Shown here one piece after another: positions 8,251-17,802 of a stretch of 64,000 nucleotides of DNA (positions are counted from its first letter, which is position 1; every line of letters starts with the position of its first letter). The stretch lies in contig NZ_CP116477.1 in the NCBI RefSeq assembly GCF_028335745.1, positions 1,860,001 to 1,924,000 of the forward strand, in the 5' to 3' direction. The position numbers and the translations under genes were made by a program. The notes beneath the pieces were generated by a model. It saw only the letters and a program-made list of their open reading frames with translations, had not been told where the DNA came from and did no database searches. The DNA comes from Pectobacterium sp. A5351 (GTDB taxonomy: Bacteria; Pseudomonadota; Gammaproteobacteria; Enterobacterales; Enterobacteriaceae).

Positions 8251-9102
8251 TTACACGCCGAGCAGGCCGATCCAGTACCCTAAGATACCAATGACGAAGA
8301 AGCCTATAATCAGCCACAGTGCGTTTACCTTGCGCCGTAACAGCCACATACAGCCGAACGTCAGTAATAGGGGAACGAGTCCCGGCATAAGCTGGTCAAG
8401 GATGGATTGCACAGTGGTTACCGTTGTCTCTCCGTTCTGATTCGTCACTGTCGACACCACCATCGGAATGTTGACGTGGGTCCATTTATTGACCAATGCC
8501 CCCATGACGAACAGGCCGAGAATAGAGGCTGCCTCGGTCATTTTTTGCAGGAAACCGCCGCCCATATCGCTGACGATATCGATCCCTTTACGGTAGCCGT
8601 AGGCGACGCCGTAGTAGCGTACCAGCAGACGAACCAGGTTAAACAGAACGAAGAAGAGGACGGGCCCTAACAGGCTGCCGCTCATGGCAATCCCTGCACC
8701 GAGTGCGGCGAAGACCGGACGGGCGGTGCCCCAGAATATCGGGTCGCCGACGCCAGCCAGTGGCCCCATTAACCCGACTTTCAGGCCGTTTATCGCTGCA
8801 TCGTCAATGGGAGCGCCGTTAGCGCGCTGTTCTTCCATTGCCATCGTGACGCCAAGTACCGGGGCAGCAACAAACGGCTGTGTGTTGAAGAACTCCAGAT
8901 GGCGCTTGATCGCCTGTTTGCGCTCTTCCGAATTTTCAGGATAAAGACGGCGAATCACCGGCACCATGGAAAAACAGAAGCCGAGTGCCTGCATACGTTC
9001 AAAGTTCCAGGAACCTTGAAACAGGTTGGAACGGATAAACACCGCGCGGATGTCGCTGTCAGTGAGTTTTTTGACATTCGTGTTTTCGACCATTTTGCTC
9101 AC
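8251..9102 (-). CDS. manZ: PTS mannose transporter subunit IID (ManZ)
   Basis: This 283-residue IID component of the mannose-family PTS is nearly collinear with E. coli ManZ: LTDSDIRAVFIRSNLFQGSWNFERMQALGF at the N-terminus, then HLEFFNTQPFVAAPVLGV and GLMGPLAGVGDPIFWGT, and hydrophobic C-terminal helices. With ManY it forms the membrane channel for glucose, mannose, glucosamine and related hexoses, phosphorylated by ManX. The start lies five bases after the manY stop. The IIC/IID pair is also the DNA entry route of phage lambda and a target of some bacteriocins. Confidence 0.96.
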   Translation of the reverse strand: MSKMVENTNVKKLTDSDIRAVFIRSNLFQGSWNFERMQALGFCFSMVPVIRRLYPENSEERKQAIKRHLEFFNTQPFVAAPVLGVTMAMEEQRANGAPIDDAAINGLKVGLMGPLAGVGDPIFWGTARPVFAALGAGIAMSGSLLGPVLFFVLFNLVRLLVRYYGVAYGYRKGIDIVSDMGGGFLQKMTEAASILGLFVMGALVNKWTHVNIPMVVSTVTNQNGETTVTTVQSILDQLMPGLVPLLLTFGCMWLLRRKVNALWLIIGFFVIGILGYWIGLLGV

Positions 9103-9107
9103 TCCTG

Positions 9108-9905
9108 TTAATCCAGTTCGTTATCAAGGTCGTTATTGCCTGATGAAACCGGCTGGCCTTGAACCTTGTTATATTTCGGGCTGAGCTGGATATACAGCAC
9201 CGCCATCACAATACCGATTACGCCCAGCGCCACCAGATTGAACTCGGTGAACGCGGCGGTCACGAAGCCAAGATAGAAGAATGGCATCAGGTAGCCTGCA
9301 CGCATCATATTGATGACCATCGCGTAACCGACGACGACAATCATGCCACCGGCGATATTCAGACCGTTGGTGACCACTTCCGGGATGGCGTTCAGCATGG
9401 TGTGAACGCCATCGGTGCCGACGGAAATGGCGACAATGACCGCAGGGATCGCGATACGCATGGCCTGTAGCAGCAGGGCGGAGACGTGAATCCAACTGAT
9501 GGCCGTCAGGTTACCTCGCTCTGCTGCGCTATCTGCCGCATGCTGGAACGCGACCGTGATGGTACGAACGATGATGGTTAAGACTTGCCCGGCCGCAGCG
9601 AGTGGAATCGCCAGCGCAATCCCGGCGCCGATCCCCTGACCGCCGGCAATAACCAGAATGGTTGAAATAATCGAGGCCAGGGCCGCATCCGGTGCGACCG
9701 CCGCACCGATGTTCATCCAGCCTAACGCGATCATTTCCAGCGTACCGCCAATAATGATCCCGGTTTTTAAATCACCTAATACTGCGCCAATCAGCGTACA
9801 GGCGACGAGTGGACGGTGGAACTGGAATTCATCAAGAATTGAACCCATCCCCGAAACACACGCGACGAGAAATATCAGCACAATTTGAAGTGTGGTAATC
9901 TCCAT
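9108..9905 (-). CDS. manY: PTS mannose transporter subunit IIC (ManY)
   Basis: This 265-residue membrane IIC component has the family start MEITTLQIVLIFLVACVSGMGSILDEF and the signature GGTLEMIALGWMNIGAAVAPDAALASI. The open frame extends 15 codons upstream, but ATG 9905 follows TAGGAGAAGTACG and gives the E. coli length. It carries the sugar translocation path with ManZ. It lies 217 bases downstream of manX, an unusually long gap that holds a four-copy 20-bp repeat. Confidence 0.96.
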   Translation of the reverse strand: MEITTLQIVLIFLVACVSGMGSILDEFQFHRPLVACTLIGAVLGDLKTGIIIGGTLEMIALGWMNIGAAVAPDAALASIISTILVIAGGQGIGAGIALAIPLAAAGQVLTIIVRTITVAFQHAADSAAERGNLTAISWIHVSALLLQAMRIAIPAVIVAISVGTDGVHTMLNAIPEVVTNGLNIAGGMIVVVGYAMVINMMRAGYLMPFFYLGFVTAAFTEFNLVALGVIGIVMAVLYIQLSPKYNKVQGQPVSSGNNDLDNELD

Positions 9906-9961
9906 CGTACTTCTCCTATAAACGTGTCTGAGTAAAAAATTAATCGCCATCCCCGTTGTTT

Positions 9962-10042
9962 TTCAATGTCAACGTAAAACCTTCGATGTCAACGTAAAGC
10001 TTTCTATGTCGGCATAACGCTTTTCAATATCGACATAAATAC
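9962..10042. repeat. Four imperfect 20-bp tandem repeats between manX and manY
   Basis: Units TTCAATGTCAACGTAAAACC (9962), TTCGATGTCAACGTAAAGCT (9982), TTCTATGTCGGCATAACGCT (10002) and TTCAATATCGACATAAATAC (10023) share the pattern TTCnATrTCrrCrTAAm. They lie inside the manX-manY spacer, so they would be present in the operon mRNA. The third unit contains a near-palindrome TATGTCGGCATA. Confidence 0.8.
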
Positions 10043-10122
10043 CTATCTTGAAAATCGTCAGGTCTATAAAGCGATTATTGATGGTGACGTTCGCGTTAAT
10101 TACATTTGCATTGCGATAGGTA

Positions 10123-11091
10123 TCAGCGCGGCATTTTGTTAATTAAATCCATCATTTTAAGTCGAGTATCGGTTGAGACTTTCCGAACCTCCAATTCAAT
10201 GCCGTGTTTATCTAACTCCCGGAATGCAGCGATATCCTTTTCGTCGATAGAAACGGCATTATTGACCTGCGTTTTTCCCTGTTTAAATGCCATCCCGCCA
10301 ATATTAACCGAGGTGATTTTTACGCCATTCTCGATCAGCGTTAATACATCCGTCGGATTGGTGAATAACAACATCACCCGGTCAGCGGCATATTTGGGGT
10401 TGTCGTAAACACGGACGGCTTTTGCGACATCCACCACGTGAGCGGTAACGCCCGGCGGCGCAACCTGAGTCAGCAACGTTTTACGCACGTTATCGGCGGC
10501 GACTTCATCGCTGACGACAATAATGCGCGAAACATTGGTTTCTTTCGTCCAACGGGTGGCGACCTGTCCATGAATCAGACGGTCATCAATACGCGCCAAT
10601 CCGATCTTCATGTGTTCACCGGAACCAGCTGGTGTGGGAATGGCCTTGGCTTTTGGCGGCGGTGGAGGAGAAGGGGGCGCGGCTTTGGGCGTATCCTGAT
10701 GCTTCAGCGCCTTGACGCCATCCCTGCCGGCTTCCAGAGCGATAGAAATCAAATCGGAAAAGGACGGATTATCATCCCGAGCCATAAAGGTTTCCGCCAG
10801 CATCGGAATATTGACGCCGGCGATAACGTCATGGTTTTCTTTGTTGGTGACGAGACGACTGGCCGCGTTGAATGGGCTACCGCCCCAAGTATCAACAAGA
10901 AACAGCACGCCTTGCGATGTGTCTAACTGCGTGAGTTTTTCCTGATATTTTTCTATCAATGTTTCGGCGTTTTCTCCAGGAACGAAATCGATCCAGGCGA
11001 TATTGCTTTGCTCGCCAAGGACCATTTCTGCTGTCTTTAACAGCGGTCCCGCAGTGGCGCCGTGAGTGCATAACATGATTGCAATACTCAC
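10123..11091 (-). CDS. manX: PTS mannose transporter subunit IIAB (ManX)
   Basis: This is a 322-residue cytoplasmic two-domain phosphotransferase. The IIA domain has the phospho-acceptor His10 in IMLCTHG, and the IIB domain has His174 in DDRLIHGQVATRW. They are joined by a Pro/Ala/Lys linker at about residues 131-159 that includes a run of prolines, more proline-rich than the E. coli linker. IIA takes phosphate from HPr and passes it to IIB and then to the incoming sugar. It is first in manXYZ; E. coli manX mRNA is the target of the SgrS small RNA. An Mlc-like palindrome lies upstream. Confidence 0.96.
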   Translation of the reverse strand: MSIAIMLCTHGATAGPLLKTAEMVLGEQSNIAWIDFVPGENAETLIEKYQEKLTQLDTSQGVLFLVDTWGGSPFNAASRLVTNKENHDVIAGVNIPMLAETFMARDDNPSFSDLISIALEAGRDGVKALKHQDTPKAAPPSPPPPPKAKAIPTPAGSGEHMKIGLARIDDRLIHGQVATRWTKETNVSRIIVVSDEVAADNVRKTLLTQVAPPGVTAHVVDVAKAVRVYDNPKYAADRVMLLFTNPTDVLTLIENGVKITSVNIGGMAFKQGKTQVNNAVSIDEKDIAAFRELDKHGIELEVRKVSTDTRLKMMDLINKMPR

Positions 11092-11638
11092 TTGCTACCT
11101 CCTCACGTTCACGATCAAAAAGAGTCAATGTGTCAGGAAACCGGGTTATAACCGTCGCGGTATTAGTATGGCTGCAAGAAAAAATTTACCGTGGATTCAT
11201 GACATTCACTGTGTTCCTCCAGGTTGTCAGGCGATAAATTGTGACTGACAGATTTATTTTAGTTATCGAAAAAATAAATAGTGTGATGACGCTCTAATGC
11301 TGACCAGTTAAGCGGGCTGCTAAAAGGGCGCGGAAGCGGAAAATTTGAGCGTGTTATCAATGCGAAGCCGAACGACGAAATTCTTTGTGAAAATTGGTAA
11401 CAACCTGTTAAAGTAAACGTCCCTTGAATTGCTTAGGAGCACCGGGCATCAGCCCTTCCCATGGACTGTCACCGACAAAACGTTCTCTGTTTCCCCGCTA
11501 ATGCTGGCGGTTTTCTGTACTCAACGGGTCATTCAGACCACATTCAGAATCTCTCTGATTCACATCAACTCTTTTTATTACCATTCAATGCGGCTCATGC
11601 ATTGATGTCATCTGCTCGTTCATTTTCTGGAGTCTGAC
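11092..11638. other. Divergent manX / yoaE control region (547 bp)
   Basis: This holds no convincing gene. Near manX there is an AT-rich palindrome (see the operator entry) and a TGTGA half-site (about 11240) resembling a CRP half-site. On the yoaE side more than 200 bases could serve as a leader; no known riboswitch motif was recognised, notably no GGGGAGTAGC of the kind found before other TerC-family genes. Confidence 0.5.
11252..11279. promoter_or_regulatory. Candidate Mlc operator of manXYZ
   Basis: ATTTATTTT and its perfect complement AAAATAAAT are separated by 10 bases. Mlc/NagC-type sites have the TTATTT...AAATAA form, and Mlc represses manXYZ in E. coli. It lies 160-190 bases upstream of the manX start, so a long manX leader must be assumed. 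Confidence 0.5.
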
Positions 11639-13195
11639 ATGGAATTTTTGCTAGATCCTTCAATCTGGGCAGGCTTATTGACGCTGGTGGTACTTGAAAT
11701 TGTTCTGGGTATCGACAATTTGGTGTTTATCGCCATTTTGGCGGATAAATTACCCCCCAGGCAGCGAGATAAAGCCCGCATTATCGGTTTAAGCCTGGCG
11801 TTGTTAATGCGTCTGGGCTTGTTGTCTTTGATTTCCTGGATGGTCACACTGACGCGTCCACTGTTTAGCCTTGGCGATTTCAGCTTCTCGGGTCGCGACC
11901 TGATTTTGCTGTTTGGCGGTATGTTCCTTTTGTTCAAGGCCACGATGGAGTTGCATGAACGGCTAGAGAACAAAACGCACGACGGCAATGGCAATCGCGC
12001 CCACGCCAGTTTCTGGGCTGTGGTGGCGCAGATCGTTGTGCTGGATGCTGTGTTCTCGCTGGATGCCGTGATTACCGCAGTGGGAATGGTCGATCACCTG
12101 GGCGTGATGATGACGGCGGTGATCATTGCGATGGGTGTCATGCTGCTTGCTTCTAAACCACTGACCCGATTCGTCAACGAGCATCCGACGGTGGTCGTCC
12201 TGTGTCTCAGCTTCTTGCTGATGATTGGTCTAAGCCTGATGGCGGAAGGTCTTGGCTTCCACATTCCGAAAGGCTACCTGTACGCCGCGATTGGTTTCTC
12301 TATTCTGATCGAGCTGTTTAACCAGATTGCCCGTCATAACTTCATGAAGCACCAGTCGCACCGTCCTTTGCGTGAGCGTACCGCAGAGGCCATTCTGCGT
12401 CTGATGGGTTCACGAAAAAACACGGATGATCTGGATGTGGATGAACCCCAGAAGAAGCTCACGAAAGAAGAGTTTGCTGAGGAAGAGCGCAATATGATCA
12501 GCGGCGTGCTGACATTAGCGTCGCGTTCACTGCGTAGCGTGATGACGCCACGTACTGAAATTTCCTGGGTGGATAGTGAAAGTTCCGTCGATCAGATTCG
12601 TATGCAATTGCTGGACACGCCTCACAGTCTGTTCCCGATATGTCGCGGTTCTCTGGATGAACTTATCGGCGTCGTCCGGGCTAAGGATCTGCTGGTGGCG
12701 CTGGAAACGCAGACGGATGTAGAAAGCTTCGCTGCGGCGAATCCGCCCATCGTTGTGCCTGAAACGCTGGATGTGATTAACCTGTTGCCCGTTCTGCGTC
12801 GTGCGAAAGGTAGTCTGGTTATCATCACCAATGAGTTTGGTGTAGTGCAAGGGTTGGTGACGCCGCTGGATGTGTTGGAAGCGATTGCGGGTGAGTTCCC
12901 GGATGAAGATGAAACGCTGGATATCATCCCGGACGGCGAAGGCTGGCTGGTGAAAGGCGGAACAGATCTGCATGCCTTGCAGCAGGTCGTGGATAGCAGC
13001 GATCTGGTTGACCCGAAGGAAGATTATGCTTCACTGGCAGGTCTGCTGCTGGCGCATAGCGATGAATTCCCGAAAGTTGGCGACATTATCGAATTGTACC
13101 ACCTGCGCTTCCATATCGTTGAGGTTTCCGAATACCGTATCGATCTGGTGCGAGTGGAACGCATTGTGGATGAGGAAGACGCTGAAGAAGCGTAA
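11639..13195 (+). CDS. yoaE: TerC/CBS/CorC-domain membrane protein YoaE
   Basis: This 518-residue protein has the length of E. coli YoaE. A TerC-family membrane domain (about residues 1-235, seven or so helices) has paired [15 protein letters not shown] and [15 protein letters not shown] motifs with acidic residues typical of metal exporters. Then come two CBS domains (about 300-420: [41 protein letters not shown]) and a C-terminal CorC/HlyC transporter-associated domain (about 435-515). It is divergent from manX as in E. coli. TerC relatives export Mn at the inner membrane; a similar role here is inference. Confidence 0.93.
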   Translation: MEFLLDPSIWAGLLTLVVLEIVLGIDNLVFIAILADKLPPRQRDKARIIGLSLALLMRLGLLSLISWMVTLTRPLFSLGDFSFSGRDLILLFGGMFLLFKATMELHERLENKTHDGNGNRAHASFWAVVAQIVVLDAVFSLDAVITAVGMVDHLGVMMTAVIIAMGVMLLASKPLTRFVNEHPTVVVLCLSFLLMIGLSLMAEGLGFHIPKGYLYAAIGFSILIELFNQIARHNFMKHQSHRPLRERTAEAILRLMGSRKNTDDLDVDEPQKKLTKEEFAEEERNMISGVLTLASRSLRSVMTPRTEISWVDSESSVDQIRMQLLDTPHSLFPICRGSLDELIGVVRAKDLLVALETQTDVESFAAANPPIVVPETLDVINLLPVLRRAKGSLVIITNEFGVVQGLVTPLDVLEAIAGEFPDEDETLDIIPDGEGWLVKGGTDLHALQQVVDSSDLVDPKEDYASLAGLLLAHSDEFPKVGDIIELYHLRFHIVEVSEYRIDLVRVERIVDEEDAEEA

Positions 13196-13390
13196 TGCGA
13201 TCCGAGTAAGTTCGTTGCAAGATAAAACCCCGCTAAATTTGGACTGCATCCTAAAACTTGGACACCCAACTGAGTAAGGTGCAGTTTTTTTATGGCAGAA
13301 ATAGAAATTCCCTTGAAACCAGACCGCCTGAGCGACCACCTTTAACCGGATGGCAATTACACCGAATTATTTACAGGGTCCTGCGGAAAA

Positions 13391-13873
13391 TTAGTGCGTT
13401 TTGGGCGTCGCGGTGCCTGATGCGGCGGGAGTGAAATAATCGCTATCGTCCACAATCGGAATATAAATTCTGACCCACTCGGTGCCTTCAACCATCTCCC
13501 AACTATGTCCTTCCCCCTGCGTATCGGCGGCAATCAAAACCGTTCCGGGAGAAAGCAGGAAAGTAGAACCATCGCTGACCCGAAATTTCAATGTGCCCTT
13601 CAGCGTGATGACATATTGCTTGCGCGGGGCTGGGTGGACGTTCATCTCCCAGTCTTCAGTAGAATTACTGAGCCAAAATTTCTGTGCGGTGATTTTTTCC
13701 AGCGCAGGCACGCTGCCTGTTACGAAGGCCGAGTGATTATCGGGTGTATTGATCAGTTTGATGGCCGGTATTCGTGCTTCCTCGGCGTGAGTCGAAGGAG
13801 GCACAGCCGAATAAGCCGTAATGGAAACCAACAATCCGGCAAGTGCCAGAAGAAAACGCGATGTCTTTTTCAT
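13391..13873 (-). CDS. Secreted cupin-domain protein
   Basis: This 160-residue protein has a signal peptide (MKKTSRFLLALAGLLVSITAYSA) and a single small beta-barrel cupin. Segments WEMNVHPAPRKQYVITLKGTLKFRVSDG and LSPGTVLIAADTQGEGHSWEMVEGTEWVRIYIPI correspond to cupin motifs 1 and 2, with candidate metal ligands His (HPAP) and His (GHSW). It would act in the periplasm or outside the cell. No substrate can be assigned. It is isolated, next to an IS-end-like fragment at 13240, and fits an accessory gene. Confidence 0.7.
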   Translation of the reverse strand: MKKTSRFLLALAGLLVSITAYSAVPPSTHAEEARIPAIKLINTPDNHSAFVTGSVPALEKITAQKFWLSNSTEDWEMNVHPAPRKQYVITLKGTLKFRVSDGSTFLLSPGTVLIAADTQGEGHSWEMVEGTEWVRIYIPIVDDSDYFTPAASGTATPKTH

Positions 13874-14108
13874 TTAAATAAAATCCATATTATCTATGCC
13901 CGATAAGTAGGCAACCCTATCTATGTCAGCCGTCTCTGTGTACGTCTTACAACGTCGGGGATGGTACTGCTGGGGGAGATCCTTCACCAGATGGTTAAAG
14001 CAATCACACTGATTGGTATATCGCTTGATTTGTTTATATTTTATTCATTCCTGTTCCGCAGTAGGATGAAATCTGTGAACAATAAATCAGTAGATGAAGG
14101 GAAGAGAT

Positions 14109-15163
14109 ATGCAGATTTCAGCCAATCGTCTGATGGCGACGATGCAAAGCGTATTGCAAAAAGCAGGATGTGAAGAGAACGAAGCCCGTATTGTCACCGA
14201 ACACCTTGTGGCAGCAAACCTGAAGGGACATGACAGCCATGGCGTAGGCATGCTGCCACACTATGTGGAATTCATCGAGAAAGGGATTATGCACCCGAAT
14301 ACCCCTGCGCGTTTACTGCGTGATAGCGGGGCGGTGCTGCAATTTACGGGCGATCGCGGTTTTGGTCAGCGTACGGGAAAAGAGGCGATGCAGGCGGCCA
14401 TTGAACGGGTGAAAACGACGGGCGTGTGTTTAATGACGCTATCGTCTACCTGCCATTTGGGACGCATTGGCACCTATGGGGAAATGGCGGCGGATGCCGG
14501 CCTTTTGTCAACGTTAACGATCTCGACCCGATTGTGGCGCCCTGGTGCGGCAGCGAAGCCCGTTTCGGGACGAACCCTATCTGCATTGCATTCCCACCAA
14601 CGGAACATAACGCGGCCTTTGTTCTGGATTTTGCCACTAGCGTGGTGGCGCTGGGGAAAACGCGCGTCGCATATCTGGCAGGCAAAACGTTTGATGAAGA
14701 GGTCATGCTGGATTGCAACGGCGTTTCCACAAACGATCCGAAAGTCATGTGGGAAGGCGAAAAGCACGGTGCCCTGAAACCCATCGCGAAACATAAAGGT
14801 GGTGGGTTGATTTTAGCGGCCGAAATGCTGGCGGGATTACTTTCTGGCGGAGGAACTATTCAGCCGGAGAACACGCGTCAGGGGGCAATCGTGAATAACA
14901 TGACGACGATAGTTATCGATCCTGCCAGTATGGTTTCTATGGCGTGGCTGCAAAAAGAATATGATGCGATGCTGGACTACGTTCGCTCATCAACGGCACC
15001 CGATCCGGCACAGCCTATTTTAATGGCCGGTGAGCCAGAACGTATTTCTCAGGTACAGCGCCATGCTGACGGTATTTATCTGTCCGATCAGGAGTGGCAG
15101 AAAATCGTTGATGCAGGCATCTCTTTAGGGATGAGTCCGGCTGAATTTGCATCAATGGCATAA
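14109..15163 (+). pseudogene. Malate/lactate/ureidoglycolate dehydrogenase family (YbiC-like), frameshifted
   Basis: Two overlapping frames together make one NAD(P)-dependent oxidoreductase of the LDH2/MDHG2 family. From 14109 the start MQISANRLMATMQSVLQKAGC runs through GHDSHGVGMLPHYV and CHLGRIGTYGEMAADAGL. The rest (FVNVNDLDPIVAPWCGSEARFGTNP onward, to SPAEFASMA) lies in another frame. Adding one T to the run at 14503-14506 restores GLFVNV and the whole protein (about 352 residues). Active-site His and Asp in GHDSHG and the HLGRIG segment are retained. It may be intact with a sequencing error, or recently inactivated. The 14109 ATG follows GAAGGGAAGAG. Confidence 0.8.
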
Positions 15164-15202
15164 TATTACTCAGGAGAATAAAACGACGGGGAGAGGAAAC
15201 TG

Positions 15203-15897
15203 ATGCGGGGATGGGTGATATTTATTGTGATACTCGGGGGCTAGTGGCACTGGCCCCCTGGATTCAACGTCAGCTCCCCCCCGGTTACGATCCTTTTTCT
15301 CCGCTATCTGTTGATGATCCGCCCACGTTTATTACCCGACTGAAAATGAAGTCTGTCGCCAACGATCCTGATGCCTGTCTGGCCGTATTAAAGCGGGCTC
15401 AGGAAAACGGACGACTACGGTTCGCTGAGGCTAATGATATCAATGGACAATGTCCGGTCGTGTCGCCTGTACGGGTGCAAGGTTTTGGCACGGTCGCGCT
15501 GAGCTCCAGTTTCCTTGCCAGTTGTCCGCTGGCGTTGAGTAGCACCATGTTTGTGGCGCAGATCGTGATACCGCAGGCGCAATCGCTTGGTACATCGCTG
15601 GCGCGTATCGACCATATGGGTAGTTACGCCTGCCGCAATGTCTATCATCGACCAGAAGGGCGTTTGAGTGAGCATGCGACGGCGGACGCGTGGGATATCG
15701 CGGCGTTTCGTCTCTCTGATGGGCGACAGATTAGCGTCCTGAATCAGTGGCCGGCAACGGACGATCGCGGCAGCTATTTGCGCACCACGTTCAGGGAAAG
15801 CTGTCGCTTTTTCGGTAATTCGCTGGGGCCGGAATACAACGCCGCACACGCTAATCACTTTCACTTTGGTATGCGCGGTTTTGGCGTGTGTCGATGA
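15203..15897 (+). pseudogene. Extensin-like (Extensin-like_C) family protein, N-terminal frameshift
   Basis: The body (LVALAPWIQRQLPPGYDPFSPLSV through HANHFHFGMRGFGVCR) is an extensin-family C-terminal domain with the D-peptidase-like pattern AHANHFHF and DAWDIAAFRLSDGR near the end. Its natural N-terminus is in another frame: ATG 15203, well placed behind GAGAGGAAAC, encodes MRGWVIFIVILGG, a membrane anchor or signal, then hits a stop. One extra G in the run at 15236-15240 joins the two as LGGLVALAPW. Without it, only an anchorless version from ATG 15211 is translated, 228 residues. The substrate is unknown; a role in envelope or wall binding is an inference. Confidence 0.75.
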
Positions 15898-15916
15898 GAA
15901 GACTCAGGTGGGAAAA

Positions 15917-16108
15917 CTAAAAATCAGCGTACTCCTGAGCGGGGATCCAGAAGCCATCGATATACTCTTCGATGGGGAAGCAGCCAGCGCGGCGCAGGCG
16001 TTGTTCGTCCATCGCTTGCAGACACTGCGCTTCGGTGTTGTAGGCGCCGACGACCACATCGTCACAGCCATGCCCGAGATAACAAACAAATATCACTAAC
16101 GCAAACAT
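15917..16108 (-). CDS. yebW: Small protein YebW
   Basis: This 63-residue frame (MFALVIFVCYLGHGCDDVVV, then CFPIEEYIDGFWIPAQEYADF) matches E. coli YebW in length and along its whole sequence, including four conserved cysteines and the FPIE...DGFW segment. It has a hydrophobic N-terminus. The ribosome site GGAGAACGGC precedes the ATG. It lies near rsmF as in E. coli, convergent with the extensin-like gene. Function unknown. Confidence 0.88.
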   Translation of the reverse strand: MFALVIFVCYLGHGCDDVVVGAYNTEAQCLQAMDEQRLRRAGCFPIEEYIDGFWIPAQEYADF

Positions 16109-16184
16109 GCCGTTCTCCAGACATTACTGATTCTCTTTAGAGATGATAGATGAAAATTCGTGAGGAAAGAGGGAACGCACGGTT

Positions 16185-16212
16185 CATCAGGTGGTTTTAT
16201 CACCACCTGATG
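16185..16212 (-). terminator. Hairpin downstream of rsmF
   Basis: CATCAGGTGG and its exact complement with an 8-base loop lie 13 bases after the rsmF stop. There is no T-tract, so it may be only a 3' end-stabilising hairpin. Confidence 0.45.
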
Positions 16213-16224
16213 CAGAAACTGCAT

Positions 16225-17679
16225 TTATTCTTTAGAACGTGGCTGGGCGGAGGATGCGCCATCCCGCACTAAATCGCGCGGCAGGCTGTTTTTTATCCGG
16301 CTATTGATGCGCTTGGCCAAACCGACTGGCGTGTTCTGGTAGGTTAAAATCAGCTCATCCGCAGCAGGGAGCGGTTCTGGATAACAGTCTTTGCCCTGGA
16401 ACCACTCGCAGGCGATGTCATCGGTCAGTGCGTAGGCATTGTCTGGGTGTGGATCGGCCAGCGCGACAATCGCTTCATGTTGCCAGCGAAAACCTTTAGG
16501 GAAGCGCTCGGCGAGCTTAATACCAATCCGTGAGAATTTGATATTGCCAAAGGCGGAGGCCAGCGCCGCAGGGAAAAGCCAGATCTCGCTATCACGCTGC
16601 CAAAGTTGCAGTAACGTCTCATCCCAATGAATGCCCTGCTTACGCGCCGCCTGTATAAGTGGCGTGCAATCTTTGGGGGCAACCGGAGAGAACGGGAATT
16701 TACCGACTTTATAACCTGGGCGCGGCAGTGGCGGCACGCTGGCCGTCTTGCGCAAACGGGCAACAAAGAAGCCTTCGCTGTCATAAATCTGTGGGAAGAC
16801 GTGCAGGAAACCGTCTTCCGTTGTGGCACGCTCGGCATCGGTGAAGAGATCGCGTAACGATTCAAATTCACACGCATCAGGAAACTGTGCCTGTAGCCAA
16901 TGACAGACCTGCTGATTTTCCTGCCGATTCAGCGTACAGGTGGAGTAAATCATCACGCCGCCGGGCTTCAGAGCATGGAACGCGCTCAGAATCAGGTCGC
17001 GCTGCGTGGCGGCTATCTCGGTAATGCTCTCCTGAGACCAGTGGCTCATTGCCGCCGGATCCTTCCGCACCACGCCTTCACCGGAACACGGGGCATCGAG
17101 CAGTATTGCATCAAAATATTCCGGCAGCGCCGCGCCGAAAACCCGACCGTCGAAGTGTGTCAGCGCGGTATTACTGACGCCGCAGCGGCTGATGTTGGCA
17201 TGCAGCACTTTTACCCGACTGGCCGAATACTCATTGGCGATGATGGCCCCTTCATTATTCAGCCGTGCTGCGATCTGCGTTGTCTTGGAGCCCGGTGCGG
17301 CCGCGACGTCCAACACTGTTTTCAGCGTATCGTTGCAATGGAACAGGGCGCTGACGGGCAGCATAGAACTGGCTTCCTGAATGTAAAACAGCCCGCTTAG
17401 GTGCTCCAGCGTGTTGCCTAACCGCGTGTTTTCCTCTTCCGCATTCAGCAGCCAGAAACCTTCCTGACACCAGGGAATCGGCTCAAGCTGCCAACCATAA
17501 GGCTGCACGAGCTGAAGAAAGGCATCGACGCTGATTTTTAACGTATTAACACGGATGCTCCGGCGCAGCGGGCGCTGGCAGGCGGTAATAAAATCTTCCA
17601 TCGAAAGCGATGAAGGCATGATGTCCCGCATTGTGTCGAGAAATTCAGTTGGCAGGCTGGTTGGGGTAAATTTTGCCAC
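16225..17679 (-). CDS. rsmF: 16S rRNA (cytosine-1407-C5)-methyltransferase RsmF
   Basis: This 484-residue m5C methyltransferase of the RsmB/NOL1 family has the SAM site [16 protein letters not shown] near 122-137. Both catalytic cysteines are present: Cys198 in DAPCSGEG and Cys248 in YSTCTL, the pair that forms and releases the covalent intermediate. The C-terminal roughly 150 residues form the RNA-binding domain found in RsmF/YebU. It methylates C1407 of 16S rRNA in the 30S subunit. It lies downstream of letB as in E. coli. Confidence 0.95.
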   Translation of the reverse strand: MAKFTPTSLPTEFLDTMRDIMPSSLSMEDFITACQRPLRRSIRVNTLKISVDAFLQLVQPYGWQLEPIPWCQEGFWLLNAEEENTRLGNTLEHLSGLFYIQEASSMLPVSALFHCNDTLKTVLDVAAAPGSKTTQIAARLNNEGAIIANEYSASRVKVLHANISRCGVSNTALTHFDGRVFGAALPEYFDAILLDAPCSGEGVVRKDPAAMSHWSQESITEIAATQRDLILSAFHALKPGGVMIYSTCTLNRQENQQVCHWLQAQFPDACEFESLRDLFTDAERATTEDGFLHVFPQIYDSEGFFVARLRKTASVPPLPRPGYKVGKFPFSPVAPKDCTPLIQAARKQGIHWDETLLQLWQRDSEIWLFPAALASAFGNIKFSRIGIKLAERFPKGFRWQHEAIVALADPHPDNAYALTDDIACEWFQGKDCYPEPLPAADELILTYQNTPVGLAKRINSRIKNSLPRDLVRDGASSAQPRSKE

Positions 17680-17802
17680 GGCGTGGTTCCGTACAGGTTA
17701 TTCAGTAAAACGAGGGGAAGAAGCGGCGAAGTGTAGCACGGTTCTTTCATGCATCATGCGAAAACGACAGGGCGATCGTCGCCGCCCTGTCAGGTATGAG
17801 TG

